This document shows positions 17,494 to 26,385 of a DNA stretch of 64,000 bases, piece after piece; the first letter of the stretch is position 1, and every line of letters begins with the position of its first letter. The DNA is taken from positions 1,752,621-1,816,620 of the forward strand of contig NZ_BNBE01000002.1 of assembly GCF_014654895.1 (NCBI RefSeq). Direction: 5' to 3'. The notes beneath the pieces are model-generated. The model saw only the letters and a list, made by a program, of their open reading frames with translations. It made no database searches and had not been told where the DNA came from. The stretch is from Streptomyces filamentosus. Its GTDB lineage: Bacteria > Actinomycetota > Actinomycetes > Streptomycetales > Streptomycetaceae. The position numbers and the translations under genes are program-made.

Positions 17494-19113
17494 CTACGGC
17501 TCATCCGACGATGTGTCGGCCGGCACCAGTCCGGCGGCACGCAGGTCCGCGGCCAACGTCTCCGCCTCCGAAGGGGAACGCTCCTCCGGTGGCGGAGACG
17601 CCTGCGACTTGCCGGCCGCGAGGATGTCGGACCGGGGCCGGTCCCGCACCTCGGCCGTATGCCGCTCACGCCTGAGCGCGAAGTCGAGAGCGTCCTCCTC
17701 GTCCTCGAACGCGTACTTGCCGACGACCTTCTCCAGAGCGTCGAACAAACCCGCACGGCGCGTCATCGTCCGGTAGCGCCGCTCTACGCCCAGAAGTTCG
17801 CGGATCATCAGGAACTGCTGCTCGTCGTCCCCGCACACCTCGCGCAGGATGCCGACCATCTCGGCGCCGTTCACAGCCAGGGCGCTGTCCACCGGCGGGT
17901 CGGGGTACGGCTCACCGGTCGCGGACCGGTAGATGCCGGGAAGCGAGTCCTCGATCTCGTGCTTGACGTACACCCACTCGTGCCGGATGACCCGCAACTC
18001 CTCCAAGGTGATCAAGGTCAGGTCCCGGACGTACCGCGGCCCGTTCGCCCGGATCCACGTCTGCGCCTCCAGAAGCCGGCGCAGCCACTCTTCGCGGGCC
18101 TGCTGCAGATAGGCGCCGTGCACCAGACGGCCCTTGAACGGATGAAGCCGCCCACTCATCCGCCGGAAGTCCCTCAGATCCCGGTCATCGTCGACGTCCA
18201 GGGCGTTGCGCAGCTCCAGCAGCGGCAGCATCCACTCCTTCTCCGCGTCATTGCTGATCATGGCCTGCATGGACCTGTCCTCGGAGACCAGCGTGCAGGT
18301 CCAGCAGCCGAACCGGCTGTCGCCGCACGAGGGGGTCGTGGAATCGACGACCAGCGGGCACTCGGCGTCCGGAGACGCCCCCTGGTACATGGTGAGCAAG
18401 TCCTTGTTGCTGTGCCCCCACGGATTGGGATGCTGCATGAGCAGCTCCCACACCTCGTCGTTGCTGAGGTCCTCGATCGGCGAGTACACCAGGGAGTTGG
18501 GCAGCGAACCGTTGGGGCTGAGACGGTCGCGCACCCTGCGCTTCTCGTGGCGCGCCATGGTCCGAGCCCGCGCCCGCGACTCGGCCTTGCGGGTGCCCAG
18601 CACCAAGATGACCTCGCCGAACGCGGCCACCACAGCGCGGATGAACGCATTCGAAGGTTTAATCTTCAATCGTTCTGTGCACCACCGGAACTTGGGCCTC
18701 GGCGCGGCGTAGCCGCGGCCGATGAGGCACACCCAGAACGAGTCCTCGACCGCCGGCGTCAGCCGGTGCGCCTCGATCGGCAGGCCCTGCTCTGCGGCTG
18801 CCCGCCGCATCGAGTCGAGCGAGGCGTTCACCCAGGCCGCGACCACTGGGTTCTCGACGCCGGTGTCGGTGCTGATGACGTGCACCACCTTGGTGCGCTC
18901 GGCCGGAGGCAGGCCGGCCAGCGCCATCCACACGAGCATCAGGCACAGCGTCGAGTCCTTGCCGCCGCTGTAGCCCACCACCCAGGGCACCTGATCCGCC
19001 CGGTACAGATCGCGGATCTCTTCGAGGATGCCGGTGAGCCACTGCCCCATGGTCTGGCCGGCGAACGGCGCGGTACGGGTGGGGGAGAGGCCCAGGAGCA
19101 CAGGAGGACGCAT
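17494..19113 (-). CDS. dndC: DndC-type DNA sulfur-modification protein, stand-alone
   Basis: 539 residues. The PAPS-reductase/ATP-pyrophosphatase core has SGGKDS at 49-54 and STDTGVENP near 81-89. It has the Dnd-type cysteines: FRWCTERLKI (C145) and CGDSRFGCWTC (C263, C270, C273), which in DndC hold an iron-sulfur cluster. EKEWMLPLLELRNALD and FRRMSGR are also typical. DndC works with DndA, DndD and DndE to add phosphorothioate to DNA, but none of these partners lies in this window. It is the last gene of the P3 operon. It could use partners elsewhere or have a new role. Family call sure, function uncertain. Confidence 0.85.
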   Translation of the reverse strand: MRPPVLLGLSPTRTAPFAGQTMGQWLTGILEEIRDLYRADQVPWVVGYSGGKDSTLCLMLVWMALAGLPPAERTKVVHVISTDTGVENPVVAAWVNASLDSMRRAAAEQGLPIEAHRLTPAVEDSFWVCLIGRGYAAPRPKFRWCTERLKIKPSNAFIRAVVAAFGEVILVLGTRKAESRARARTMARHEKRRVRDRLSPNGSLPNSLVYSPIEDLSNDEVWELLMQHPNPWGHSNKDLLTMYQGASPDAECPLVVDSTTPSCGDSRFGCWTCTLVSEDRSMQAMISNDAEKEWMLPLLELRNALDVDDDRDLRDFRRMSGRLHPFKGRLVHGAYLQQAREEWLRRLLEAQTWIRANGPRYVRDLTLITLEELRVIRHEWVYVKHEIEDSLPGIYRSATGEPYPDPPVDSALAVNGAEMVGILREVCGDDEQQFLMIRELLGVERRYRTMTRRAGLFDALEKVVGKYAFEDEEDALDFALRRERHTAEVRDRPRSDILAAGKSQASPPPEERSPSEAETLAADLRAAGLVPADTSSDEP

Positions 19114-19357
19114 AAAGAAGCCTTCGTGTAGAAGCCGGCCCGAACAGACTGCCGTTGTCCGTCATGCCGGAGGAGAGTCGACGTGGGGCCGGGGCGCGAA
19201 TACAGCGCCCCGGCCGGGGGAGATCAGCCGTCGTTATGGAGGCGGCGCAGACGCGGGCGCCGAGCGCATCCAGAGATTCCGGTGCTCGATGTGCGGCCCC
19301 ACGGTGACGACGTTGCGCTCCGACCGCCGCCGAGCAGTCAGGCGACCGCGATCGTGA

Positions 19358-20080
19358 TCACTCACTCCCCATCTGCGCCACCGCGTCCAGGGCGGTACGC
19401 ATGTCGCGGTACTCCTCTTCGGTCACCTTGCCCGCATCGGCGTAAAAGTCCAGTGACTCGTACAGTCGCACCATCATGTGGTCGGGTACAGCGAACCCGG
19501 GTCCGGCCGTCGCCGTGCGGTGCCCTGTCGCGCTGTGCAGCACGGCGACCACGGTGGCCGCATCACGCGCGCTGGTGATCTCGATGGACGGGGAGGAGAT
19601 GAGTCCTTCGTCGCTCGCCCACAGCACGGCGCGGCCTCCCTCCCAGCGGATGTCGGCCACACCGGGGCGCGAGCCGTAGGAGACGGTGGCCCCGGTGATC
19701 TCGGCGGCGAGGGGAGCGAAGTGCCGGATCGCCGCCCGCGTCCGGGCCGTGCGGGCCTCCAGCTCGGTGACCAGCTCCTGCCAGGCGGGCAGGATGTGAG
19801 AGCGGATCTCATCGGCGACCGGCCCCGGGGCCCCGATGACCCCTGATGCCTCTCCGCGGTAGTCCGAGCGCCTGCTCCAGACCAGATCTCCCCGCGGGCG
19901 GGTCGACACCGTGACCGGAGTGTGCGCCCGTACGGGTGCGGTGGTCCGGATGTCGAATTCGACGCCGGGGCCTTCGAGTACGGCGAACGTCGACGAGTCA
20001 GCGCTCGCCGCGCGCCACTGCGGCCCCAGGAGGGAAGCGAGTTGGGCGGCGTACTGAAGGGCGTAGCGGGCGACGGGCAC
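19358..20080 (-). CDS. hypothetical protein
   Basis: 240 residues, GTG start. A helical C-terminal third (YESLDFYADAGKVTEEEYRD) follows a beta-rich centre. It lies between the P3-operon genes and dndC, 245 bases before dndC. No motif is recognised. Confidence 0.6.
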   Translation of the reverse strand: MPVARYALQYAAQLASLLGPQWRAASADSSTFAVLEGPGVEFDIRTTAPVRAHTPVTVSTRPRGDLVWSRRSDYRGEASGVIGAPGPVADEIRSHILPAWQELVTELEARTARTRAAIRHFAPLAAEITGATVSYGSRPGVADIRWEGGRAVLWASDEGLISSPSIEITSARDAATVVAVLHSATGHRTATAGPGFAVPDHMMVRLYESLDFYADAGKVTEEEYRDMRTALDAVAQMGSE

Positions 20081-20131
20081 GAGAAGCTCCTGAAGAGGTG
20101 AGGCGGTGGGAGGGAGGGGGCGTGAGGGCGG

Positions 20132-20569
20132 CTACTGGTCCTTGAACGGGTGCCAGTGCGCTGCCGCGCGGTGACGGAAGACGGCCGCCACGATCGCGGG
20201 CCAGTCCGTGTCGAGGTGTTCGCGGGGCGCGATGGGGCGGGCGTCCCAGTTCTGGGCCCCGGTGTCGTCGGCGAGGAATGCCTCGCGAAGGCATTCGCCG
20301 CACACGCCGTCCACTGGGGCGGGGTAGTGCGGGTCGTCCTCGGCTTCGAGGTCGGGGTGAAGCCGTAGGTGACGGGAGGCCGCCTCGAACAGCAGCCGGG
20401 GCCAGTTCACGGCTCCGGCCAGGCGCTGCACGATCGCTGCCGCGCCGTTGCGCATCTCGTGGTACGCGCTGGTGGGCATGGATTCGCATTCGCGAGTCAG
20501 GCCGTTCCAGCGCTGGTTGCCGAGCGCGTCCTGGGTCAGGACGCGCACGGCCGCTTCGTAGTTGGGCAT
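20132..20569 (-). CDS. hypothetical protein
   Basis: 145 residues from ATG 20569. It contains a CGEC pair and a His-rich end (FRHRAAAHWHP) that could bind a metal. Second gene of the P3 operon. No family is recognised. Confidence 0.55.
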   Translation of the reverse strand: MPNYEAAVRVLTQDALGNQRWNGLTRECESMPTSAYHEMRNGAAAIVQRLAGAVNWPRLLFEAASRHLRLHPDLEAEDDPHYPAPVDGVCGECLREAFLADDTGAQNWDARPIAPREHLDTDWPAIVAAVFRHRAAAHWHPFKDQ

Positions 20570-20603
20570 GGGGTGGCTCTCGGAGGCGGTAGGAACGGCG
20601 AGG

Positions 20604-21281
20604 TCAGTAGCACAGCCCGGCGCCGTCGAACCAGGCGTGCTCGGGCACCTGGCTGCCGGGCAGGACACCGGAGACGACGGGCGCGGGCGCGAACGCGACG
20701 TCGGCCAGGCGGACGTCGGGGGACAGAGGCTTGAGCGCGGTGAGCATGTCGAGGAAGTCCTGCCCGATGAGGGGGTGCGGGCTGGGGAGATTCATCATGA
20801 GCGCCGGGTGCGACACGTAGCCCAGCCGCTCGTAGTAGGTGGCCAGCGACGGGGCGTGGATGAGCATGGACAGGCCCCAGCCGAGTGCTCGGTAGCGCTG
20901 CTCGGCCTGGCGGATCAGCGCCCGGCCGAGTCCGCGTCCGCGATAGCGCGGTGCGACAGCCACCCCGTGGATCATGATGATCCGGTGCACCAGGTCCAGC
21001 ATCAGCGAGGAGTTCTGCAGCCCGGGATGCGCCATGAGCCACTGCGGCGGGCCGGCCACCAGTGCGCCGACGGCCTTGCCGCGCCGGTCCTCGGCGATGA
21101 GACAGAGGTCGAGCTGGTGGGACAGGGGCGGTTCCGGCGGGAGGCTCAGGGTGCGCCGGACCGCGTGGAACGGCGAGGGGTCGTCGGGATCGGCGTGACG
21201 GATCAGGTCCATGAAGACCTCCACATCGCGCTGGCCCGCGTCGCGGAGGCGGAACGGGGAACGGGAGCGTCGAGAAGACAA
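20604..21281 (-). CDS. GNAT acetyltransferase, paralogue 1
   Basis: 225 residues. I chose the TTG at 21281 because AGGA lies 7 bases upstream and it falls after promoter P3. Longer in-frame starts would lie before the transcript begins. The acetyl-CoA loop GVAVAPRYRGRGLGRALI is clear, followed by YERLGYVSHPALMM. The C-terminal tail (LKPLSPDVRLADV, VVSGVLPGSQVP) also occurs in the GNAT at 37.1 kb, so the two are paralogues. Substrate unknown. Confidence 0.8.
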   Translation of the reverse strand: MSSRRSRSPFRLRDAGQRDVEVFMDLIRHADPDDPSPFHAVRRTLSLPPEPPLSHQLDLCLIAEDRRGKAVGALVAGPPQWLMAHPGLQNSSLMLDLVHRIIMIHGVAVAPRYRGRGLGRALIRQAEQRYRALGWGLSMLIHAPSLATYYERLGYVSHPALMMNLPSPHPLIGQDFLDMLTALKPLSPDVRLADVAFAPAPVVSGVLPGSQVPEHAWFDGAGLCY

Positions 21282-21366
21282 TGCGGTGTCCTGAGAAGTG
21301 GCAGCGAAGCGGGCGCGGTGTGGCACCGGGAGAGACGGTGCGACCGATGCCGCAACCGACACCTCA

Positions 21367-21395
21367 ATTCTACTGCGGTAAATCCAATTATGCAA
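21367..21395 (-). promoter_or_regulatory. conserved regulon promoter P3
   Basis: Minus strand: TTGCAT, spacer AATTGGATTTACCGCAG, TAGAAT. The -35 follows directly after the TGA of the upstream RNA ligase gene. It drives the GNAT-to-dndC operon. Confidence 0.8.
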
Positions 21396-22019
21396 TCAGT
21401 GATTGGTCGGCCATCGCGCACCGGTCCGCACATGACCGCTGCGGACCCACTTGGCCACCCGCCCGGCGAACTCCCCTCGCGCGAAGCCCTGCGCGTCGCG
21501 CACCACGAACCCCTCGTCCCGCTCGACGTCCGTGCGCTGGTCGAAGGCTTCGCGTAGGCGGTGCGGCTCGTCCGGCCGCGGTCCGCGGGCGAGCAGCGGG
21601 ACGGTGGGCAGACCGAGCATGTCCGCCCAGGCCACCGTCTCGTCCCACGGCAGGCAGACGTCGCCGTCCCACACCGAGAACACCATGAACGGCGGGAGCT
21701 CCCGCTCGTAGACGATCGAATGCGCAACCGTCAGGTCCTCACCGCACACCCGCACTCCCTGAGGGATCAGCGGACACACCGCTGCGGCGAAGGCCCGCAT
21801 CCGGCTCTGCCACGGCCGGCTGCGCCCGGTGGAGGAACGCCCGTACATCCCGCCCGCGTGCAACGTCGTGTTCGCCCCGTCCATCTTGAGCGTGGCGACG
21901 AGCTCGCGCCCCGGCTCGGGAACGAAACGCGACCAGTCGCACCAGACGTCGTCGTCCGTCGCCCCCGGAGACCCCGGCAGATGAGGCGTACGCGGATACC
22001 TCGGCAGACCGGCGGTCAC
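21396..22019 (-). CDS. RNA ligase-family protein (T4 Rnl2-like)
   Basis: 207 residues. Nucleotidyltransferase motifs are in order: motif I LKMDGAN with the AMP-accepting Lys at 45, a CGEDLT segment near 92-97, motif IV EGFVVR at 169-174 and motif V VAKWVR at 188-193. These enzymes reseal RNA 3'-OH/5'-phosphate nicks through an enzyme-AMP intermediate. The protein is short and has little beyond the catalytic core. It is the last of about eleven genes behind P4 and overlaps the preceding gene by 4 bases. A role in RNA or tRNA repair is an inference. Confidence 0.85.
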   Translation of the reverse strand: MTAGLPRYPRTPHLPGSPGATDDDVWCDWSRFVPEPGRELVATLKMDGANTTLHAGGMYGRSSTGRSRPWQSRMRAFAAAVCPLIPQGVRVCGEDLTVAHSIVYERELPPFMVFSVWDGDVCLPWDETVAWADMLGLPTVPLLARGPRPDEPHRLREAFDQRTDVERDEGFVVRDAQGFARGEFAGRVAKWVRSGHVRTGARWPTNH

Positions 22020-22423
22020 AGCGTGACCTCCCAGTCACCCGGGCAGCCTCGCTCACGGGCGAGGGAGTACAGCAGCGCGCGGTGAAAGTCGGTGAGGTCG
22101 CCGGAGCGCCACAGCCCGCCGACGCGGCCCGCGCCGAGCACGACGACGGGCCCGCGCAGCGGCCGGGCCAGGACCTGCCCGGTCGCGCGGCGAACGAAGG
22201 CGGTGGCCAGCTCGTTGGCCGGCAACGCCGTGCCGGAATCCGTGGCCGCCCGGCAGATCACTCGCAGGGCCGTGCCGTCGGCTGCCGCATACCGCACGAA
22301 GTGCGGTTCACCGCCCAGTTCGCCGTGCAGCACCGCCCTCTTCAGGGCCCAGGGGCCGGGTACGGCAGTGTTCATCGTCGTGGAGTCGGCGTCGATGCGG
22401 ACTCCGGACCGAGTGGCAGTCAC
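22016..22423 (-). CDS. hypothetical protein upstream of RNA ligase
   Basis: 135 residues from GTG 22423 (GGAG 7 bases upstream). It overlaps the RNA ligase start, so the two are probably co-translated. Its centre (FVRYAAADGTALRVICR, FVRRATGQVLARPLRG) shows no known motif. A partner or regulator of the ligase is possible. Confidence 0.6.
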   Translation of the reverse strand: MTATRSGVRIDADSTTMNTAVPGPWALKRAVLHGELGGEPHFVRYAAADGTALRVICRAATDSGTALPANELATAFVRRATGQVLARPLRGPVVVLGAGRVGGLWRSGDLTDFHRALLYSLARERGCPGDWEVTL

Positions 22424-22457
22424 GAGGGGTCTCCTTGAGGGTGATGGTGGTGTCGGA

Positions 22458-22486
22458 GCGGCGGTCAGACCGGGCCTGACCGCCGC
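22458..22486. terminator. intergenic hairpin
   Basis: An 11-bp perfect stem (GCGGCGGTCAG and complement) with a 7-base loop between two minus-strand genes. Possible terminator or attenuator inside the P4 transcription unit. Confidence 0.45.
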
Positions 22487-22544
22487 GAGCGGGAGCGCCC
22501 AGGGCCGAAGCGACGACACGGGCGGGGTTCTCGGGGCGCTGGCC

Positions 22545-22901
22545 CTACTGCGTGGAACACAGCCGTTCGTCCCAGCAGCAGGCATCGCCGACCCAGCCGC
22601 CGCCGTGCCGGTGCGCGGTGGCCAGCAAGACGTTCTGCCGGCAGAACCTGCAGCTCGCCACCTCGGCGTCGATGTCGTGCTCCGCGAGGGTGTCGGCGAT
22701 CTGTTCGTCCGTGGGGTAGCTGTCGAAGGACTCGTCCTCGGTGAGCACAGTGCTGTCACTGACGCGCACCAGGTCGAACGACCCGCCGACATCGCCGTTC
22801 CAGACCAGTTCCAGGACGGCGTACTGCTCCCCGAGCACGGTGAACGGTGCGTGGCCGATTTCACGGATCACGATGCTTCCGGGGCGCGAGGAGTTTCCCA
22901 T
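22545..22901 (-). CDS. hypothetical Cys-containing protein
   Basis: 118 residues from ATG 22901 (GGAAGG upstream). The C-terminal part has CRFC and a further CC pair with His, suggesting a small zinc site. It has an acidic middle. P4 operon. Confidence 0.6.
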   Translation of the reverse strand: MGNSSRPGSIVIREIGHAPFTVLGEQYAVLELVWNGDVGGSFDLVRVSDSTVLTEDESFDSYPTDEQIADTLAEHDIDAEVASCRFCRQNVLLATAHRHGGGWVGDACCWDERLCSTQ

Positions 22902-23286
22902 GATGATGGCGACCTTCCGATTTCTTCCTGGCGGGCGGTGGGGTGTGGCCGGGCGTGCCGGCCCAGGGGCTTCTGACCACGCGGCCGCGGGGGGTGAGCG
23001 CCCACACCTCATCCGGTGCCTCGTCCTGCTGGGGAACGGGCTGCGCTGCCGTGCGTTTCCACACGAGCAGGCAGGCACTGTGATCGGTGTCGGGGAAGTC
23101 CGCGGTAGGCCGGTCCGCCAGAGCGACAGCGCGGTTCACGCCGTCGTAGTACGTCGGGCCGTGCTGCCTGCGCACACGCTGCTTGAGGGCCCATTCGGGG
23201 ACGGCCTGGTTCGGGGCGAATTCCAAGGGATCGAGGCGCACCGGGCGCTTTTCGCGTGAGGGGATGAAGGTGAAGTAGACGGTCAT
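22861..23286 (-). CDS. hypothetical protein
   Basis: 141 residues from ATG 23286. Basic, with YFTFIPSREKRPVRLDPLEF at the N-terminus. It overlaps the downstream gene by 41 bases. No domain is recognised. P4 operon. Confidence 0.55.
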   Translation of the reverse strand: MTVYFTFIPSREKRPVRLDPLEFAPNQAVPEWALKQRVRRQHGPTYYDGVNRAVALADRPTADFPDTDHSACLLVWKRTAAQPVPQQDEAPDEVWALTPRGRVVRSPWAGTPGHTPPPARKKSEGRHHHGKLLAPRKHRDP

Positions 23287-23344
23287 GGGTCCGGATTCAT
23301 CACGGGTGCGGAATGCGGTGGTAGGGACGGGGCGGGCGGCCGGC

Positions 23345-23827
23345 TCAGAAGAGGCTCTCCTGGCCCGCTGCCTCAAGGACTTCTGCGCGGGAGGGGGTCG
23401 GTGCCTTTGCGGGCGGTGGCGGTTCGAGGGCTCGGCGGGCCTGCAGCTCGTCCGCGTTCGCCCGTCGGACCATCACCTCGTGCTCGTCGAGCCCTTCGAG
23501 GTCCTCCACCGTGTAGCCGACCGAGGGCTGTTCCAGGTGGGCCCCGAGCCTGGCCAGCAGCGCGCTCCAGTCCGGACCGTACGCGCCGAGCACCGAAACG
23601 ACGGCGCCGGACGGGTGCGCGGTGTCCCGGAGTGTGAAGCCGGCCGGCTGGGCGGAGGTAGGCAGCCCCTTCACCTCGTACGCGGACAGCCGGTCGACGT
23701 CCAGAGCTGCCAGTGCCCGCGCAACCGTGTGACTGCGGGTGGGGCGCACAGCTACGCCCTGCGGCGTCGCTCCGGGCCTGCCGGGGGATCGCCCCGCGGT
23801 CGGCGAACTGCCAGGGTCTCGTGCCAT
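23345..23827 (-). CDS. hypothetical protein
   Basis: 160 residues, ATG with GGAGAACCCAC upstream. Beta-rich centre with a Pro-rich C-terminus ending in QESLF, which resembles a beta-clamp-binding peptide (QxxLF); that reading is an inference. P4 operon. Confidence 0.55.
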   Translation of the reverse strand: MARDPGSSPTAGRSPGRPGATPQGVAVRPTRSHTVARALAALDVDRLSAYEVKGLPTSAQPAGFTLRDTAHPSGAVVSVLGAYGPDWSALLARLGAHLEQPSVGYTVEDLEGLDEHEVMVRRANADELQARRALEPPPPAKAPTPSRAEVLEAAGQESLF

Positions 23828-23918
23828 GTGGGTTCTCCAGATATTCGCGAGAGAGGTGGGCGCGAAAGGCGCCCGCCTCGTGCCGTGGCGCGGGCCCGCC
23901 CTGCGGCCCCGTGCCGCA

Positions 23919-24329
23919 TCACCGGGCCTGGGTCGCGCCCATGTCGGCGGCCGGACGGGTGGAACCTGGGCAGCCTTCGTGCTCCGCCGTACAGGCGTGG
24001 ACGCCCAGAATCATGACGCCACCCTCCGCGGTGGCCAGGACGGCAAGGGCCTTGGCCAGCGCGACTCGGGCTGACTTCTGATGGGTTCCACCGAACTGCA
24101 GATCGTCCCCGTGCTCCGCGATCATGTCGATGAGCTCTTCGCGTAGCGCATCGATCCGTTCCGCCGACATACGGCTCTGTTCCTGGATGGCGAGAGGGAC
24201 AAGGAAGCACAGGAAGTCGGCCAGTCCGCTCCGCAGACGAGGGTTCGGCAGAAGGGCGCGGTACGCCTCGTCGGTCTCATCACCGACGCGGACTACCCGC
24301 CCGAAGGGGCCATGGGCCTTAGAGGACAC
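23919..24329 (-). CDS. hypothetical protein
   Basis: 136 residues. GTG 24329 overlaps the previous stop and has GGAGG 6 bases upstream. Helical (RIDALREELIDMIAEHGDDL), with two Cys and a His near the end. P4 operon. Confidence 0.55.
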   Translation of the reverse strand: MSSKAHGPFGRVVRVGDETDEAYRALLPNPRLRSGLADFLCFLVPLAIQEQSRMSAERIDALREELIDMIAEHGDDLQFGGTHQKSARVALAKALAVLATAEGGVMILGVHACTAEHEGCPGSTRPAADMGATQAR

Positions 24330-24576
24330 GGGTGGCCTCCGCTCCGGCGGCGAGGACCTGGACGTCCAGGACGTCGAGCACTTCCGCCCGTCGGTGATGA
24401 TCGATGGTGTCGGGCGTGCACGCGGCGTCGAGAACGCCCGGCCCAAGCTCCTCAAGGAGGCGCTGGGCCTCGGCGCGGCTCGGCGCACGGTCGCCGGGCA
24501 CTCGTACGGCGAGCGAGACGTCGTGTACGGCGACAACGACAGCTTTCGCCCGGACAGTGATGCTCTGGTGGGTCAT
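24319..24576 (-). CDS. hypothetical small protein
   Basis: 85 residues from ATG 24576. Mixed alpha/beta (ITVRAKAVVVAVHDVSLAVR at the start). Its stop overlaps the following gene, indicating coupled translation. P4 operon. Confidence 0.55.
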   Translation of the reverse strand: MTHQSITVRAKAVVVAVHDVSLAVRVPGDRAPSRAEAQRLLEELGPGVLDAACTPDTIDHHRRAEVLDVLDVQVLAAGAEATRVL

Positions 24577-24726
24577 GTGGCTCTGGTGTGAGTACGGGGC
24601 GCCGGGATCGCGGCACCGGAAGGCGGTTCGGGCAGGGGCTTCATGCCGCGACACAGGGGCGTGGCTGCATGGAGGGCGCAAGGCCGTTGGTCGGTGAGCG
24701 GTTGCCGCCGCATGCGGCGGCCTGGT

Positions 24727-25428
24727 TCAGGTGGGCAGGGGGGTGCCGTACGGACGCAGCAGCCGGGGGCCGAAAACGTCCTTGAGGTCCCACTGCTCCG
24801 GATGCGCGGAGTCCGACAAGAGCATGCACAGCACGTGCTCGGGATCGTTTCCGAGGACGGGGTGCCCGTACAGATGGAGCTGCTCGGGGTAGTCGTCGAG
24901 CACGAGGCCTGCGGCGCGCATCGGCTGCATGAGGCCGGCCAGGTCCTGCCCGGTCCGCGGGAGTCGTGCATCCCGCCAGGCGCGGGCGATCTCGCGGTGA
25001 CGGCCTGCGTCGGGGACGGGAAGCAGATCGTGGAAGGTGTGAAGGACCGTGCCGTCGGCGGCGCGGACGCTGTGCAGTTCCAGGTCACGGCCGGTCTCGG
25101 CGTCGTAGCTGTCGTCGACGTGAAACACCAGATAGGCGGCGCCGGGGATCTGGGCGCGCAGCGTGTCGGCGATCAGGAGGGAAAGCCCTTGTGCGTCGTC
25201 CTGCTGATCCTTCTGGGCCTGGCGCCAGTCGATGGGGTCGACGTAGCCCCCGGTGTCTTCGGAGAGGGCATCGCGCAGACGGCGCACCGCGCGTACGGCG
25301 CGGCCCTGCAGCGCGCTCAGCGCGACGGGTGAGGCGTCGCGGTACGCGTCGAGGGGGCCGTTCTCATCGAGGAGACCGAGGGCGGCTCGGACATCGTTGA
25401 GAAGGCGCTTCGGCGGGTTCGCGGGCAT
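24727..25428 (-). CDS. hypothetical protein
   Basis: 233 residues, ATG. Helical N-terminal half, then YLVFHVDDSYDAETGRDLEL as a beta section. No motif is recognised. P4 operon. Confidence 0.6.
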   Translation of the reverse strand: MPANPPKRLLNDVRAALGLLDENGPLDAYRDASPVALSALQGRAVRAVRRLRDALSEDTGGYVDPIDWRQAQKDQQDDAQGLSLLIADTLRAQIPGAAYLVFHVDDSYDAETGRDLELHSVRAADGTVLHTFHDLLPVPDAGRHREIARAWRDARLPRTGQDLAGLMQPMRAAGLVLDDYPEQLHLYGHPVLGNDPEHVLCMLLSDSAHPEQWDLKDVFGPRLLRPYGTPLPT

Positions 25429-25495
25429 GGGGATGCTGTTCCGTTCGTGCGGTGACCCGTCGGTGACGGGCGGGGCGGGGCGGGGCGTTGCAAGA

Positions 25496-25684
25496 TCAGG
25501 CGAGGTCGGGCGGGCGTCGGCTCAGGAGTGCGGCGTGGGCACGTGCGTCCTCAGCGGTGTAGCCGCTGTCGCAGTTCGGGCGGCAGTACGCACTGGGCGG
25601 GGCACCGCATCCTTCACAGGTGTCGTCGAACTCGGAGGCAAGGAAGGGCCGCTGCGGACTTCGTGGGCCGTCGTGAGTGCGCAC
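25496..25684 (-). CDS. small Cys-rich protein
   Basis: 62 residues. Four Cys arranged CEGC, then CRPNC make a likely zinc knuckle. It starts with GTG and no strong ribosome site, 12 bases after the upstream gene. P4 operon. Probably a nucleic-acid or protein adaptor; this is inference. Confidence 0.55.
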   Translation of the reverse strand: MRTHDGPRSPQRPFLASEFDDTCEGCGAPPSAYCRPNCDSGYTAEDARAHAALLSRRPPDLA

Positions 25685-25696
25685 TGTCTGATCCGT

Positions 25697-25963
25697 TCAG
25701 TTCATGGAGGTATGGCGGTGCTGCGGAGGGCGCGGCCTCGACGAGCCGGCGCGCGGACCCATGCACCCGGCGTGCCGGCAGAACCGGCTGGGGTCTGCGT
25801 CATCGGCCAGAGTCAGCGACGTGGTCTCCAGCCGTTGGGCGCGCCCGCATCCGGCCCAGGGAGCGGGGCCACTGCGGTAGACGACGGCGCGGTGCAGTTT
25901 GCCGCCCGGCGCCGCCTCGCCGACGACCGGCCCCCGTCCGTCGATGAGGTAGGCGGAACTCAC
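25697..25963 (-). CDS. hypothetical small protein with Cys/His cluster
   Basis: 88 residues. GTG 25963 overlaps the stop of the Arg-rich mini-protein, so it is translationally coupled. It has CRHAGC near the C-terminus and one Cys earlier. Basic, Pro-rich tail. P4 operon. Confidence 0.55.
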   Translation of the reverse strand: MSSAYLIDGRGPVVGEAAPGGKLHRAVVYRSGPAPWAGCGRAQRLETTSLTLADDADPSRFCRHAGCMGPRAGSSRPRPPQHRHTSMN

Positions 25964-26139
25964 TCCTCGATCTCCGTGCGGTCCTCGCGGATCTCGGCAG
26001 CGGCGAGGCGCTCGTCGGCACGCTTGGCCATACGGCGGGCGTTGCGGCGCTGGTTGCGCCGGTTCGCACCGCGACGTCGCGGGAAGGGCCGGGTCTCGTC
26101 GTGAAACCAGGGTCCGGTCCGGTAGTTGAGTACGGCCAA
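25960..26139 (-). CDS. Arg-rich mini-protein, paralogue A
   Basis: 59 residues from TTG 26139 with GGAG 6 bases upstream. It begins MAVLNYRTGPWFHDETR, continues into an Arg/Asn-rich helix (GANRRNQRRNARRMAKR) and ends acidic. It resembles the 60-residue protein at 53.1 kb (MPVLDYRPFSHRRDE, then an RRNSRRAHRRK helix), which starts with ATG; this supports the TTG start here. First gene behind P4. A small nucleic-acid-binding or virion-like protein is possible. Confidence 0.65.
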   Translation of the reverse strand: MAVLNYRTGPWFHDETRPFPRRRGANRRNQRRNARRMAKRADERLAAAEIREDRTEIEE

Positions 26140-26309
26140 GGCTGCTCCAGTCCAGAGTCAAAAGGGGCCCGCCACCCCGCACCTTGAGGTCTCTGGGGTG
26201 GCGGTCATCGATCCCGCGGGGGTGCGGGCCGGTGTGCCGCGTCCCGCATCGGCAAGGGCGGGATCGGCGAGGAGCGCTGACGTGGTGCCGCGCCCCGATT
26301 GCTAACTAC

Positions 26310-26338
26310 ACATTACATGATGCAATCCAATTAAGCAA
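26310..26338 (-). promoter_or_regulatory. conserved regulon promoter P4
   Basis: Minus strand: TTGCTT, spacer AATTGGATTGCATCATG, TAATGT. It drives the long 26.1-21.4 kb operon ending in RNA ligase. This copy departs most from the others in the second half of the spacer. Confidence 0.75.
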
Positions 26339-26385
26339 TACAGTTCGAGTGTGGCCGGGCGCCGCGCAAGAAATCGGCCCGCCAC

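Noticed and set aside
17659..19131. 490-codon + strand open frame
   Set aside because: Antisense to dndC, whose motifs are unmistakable.
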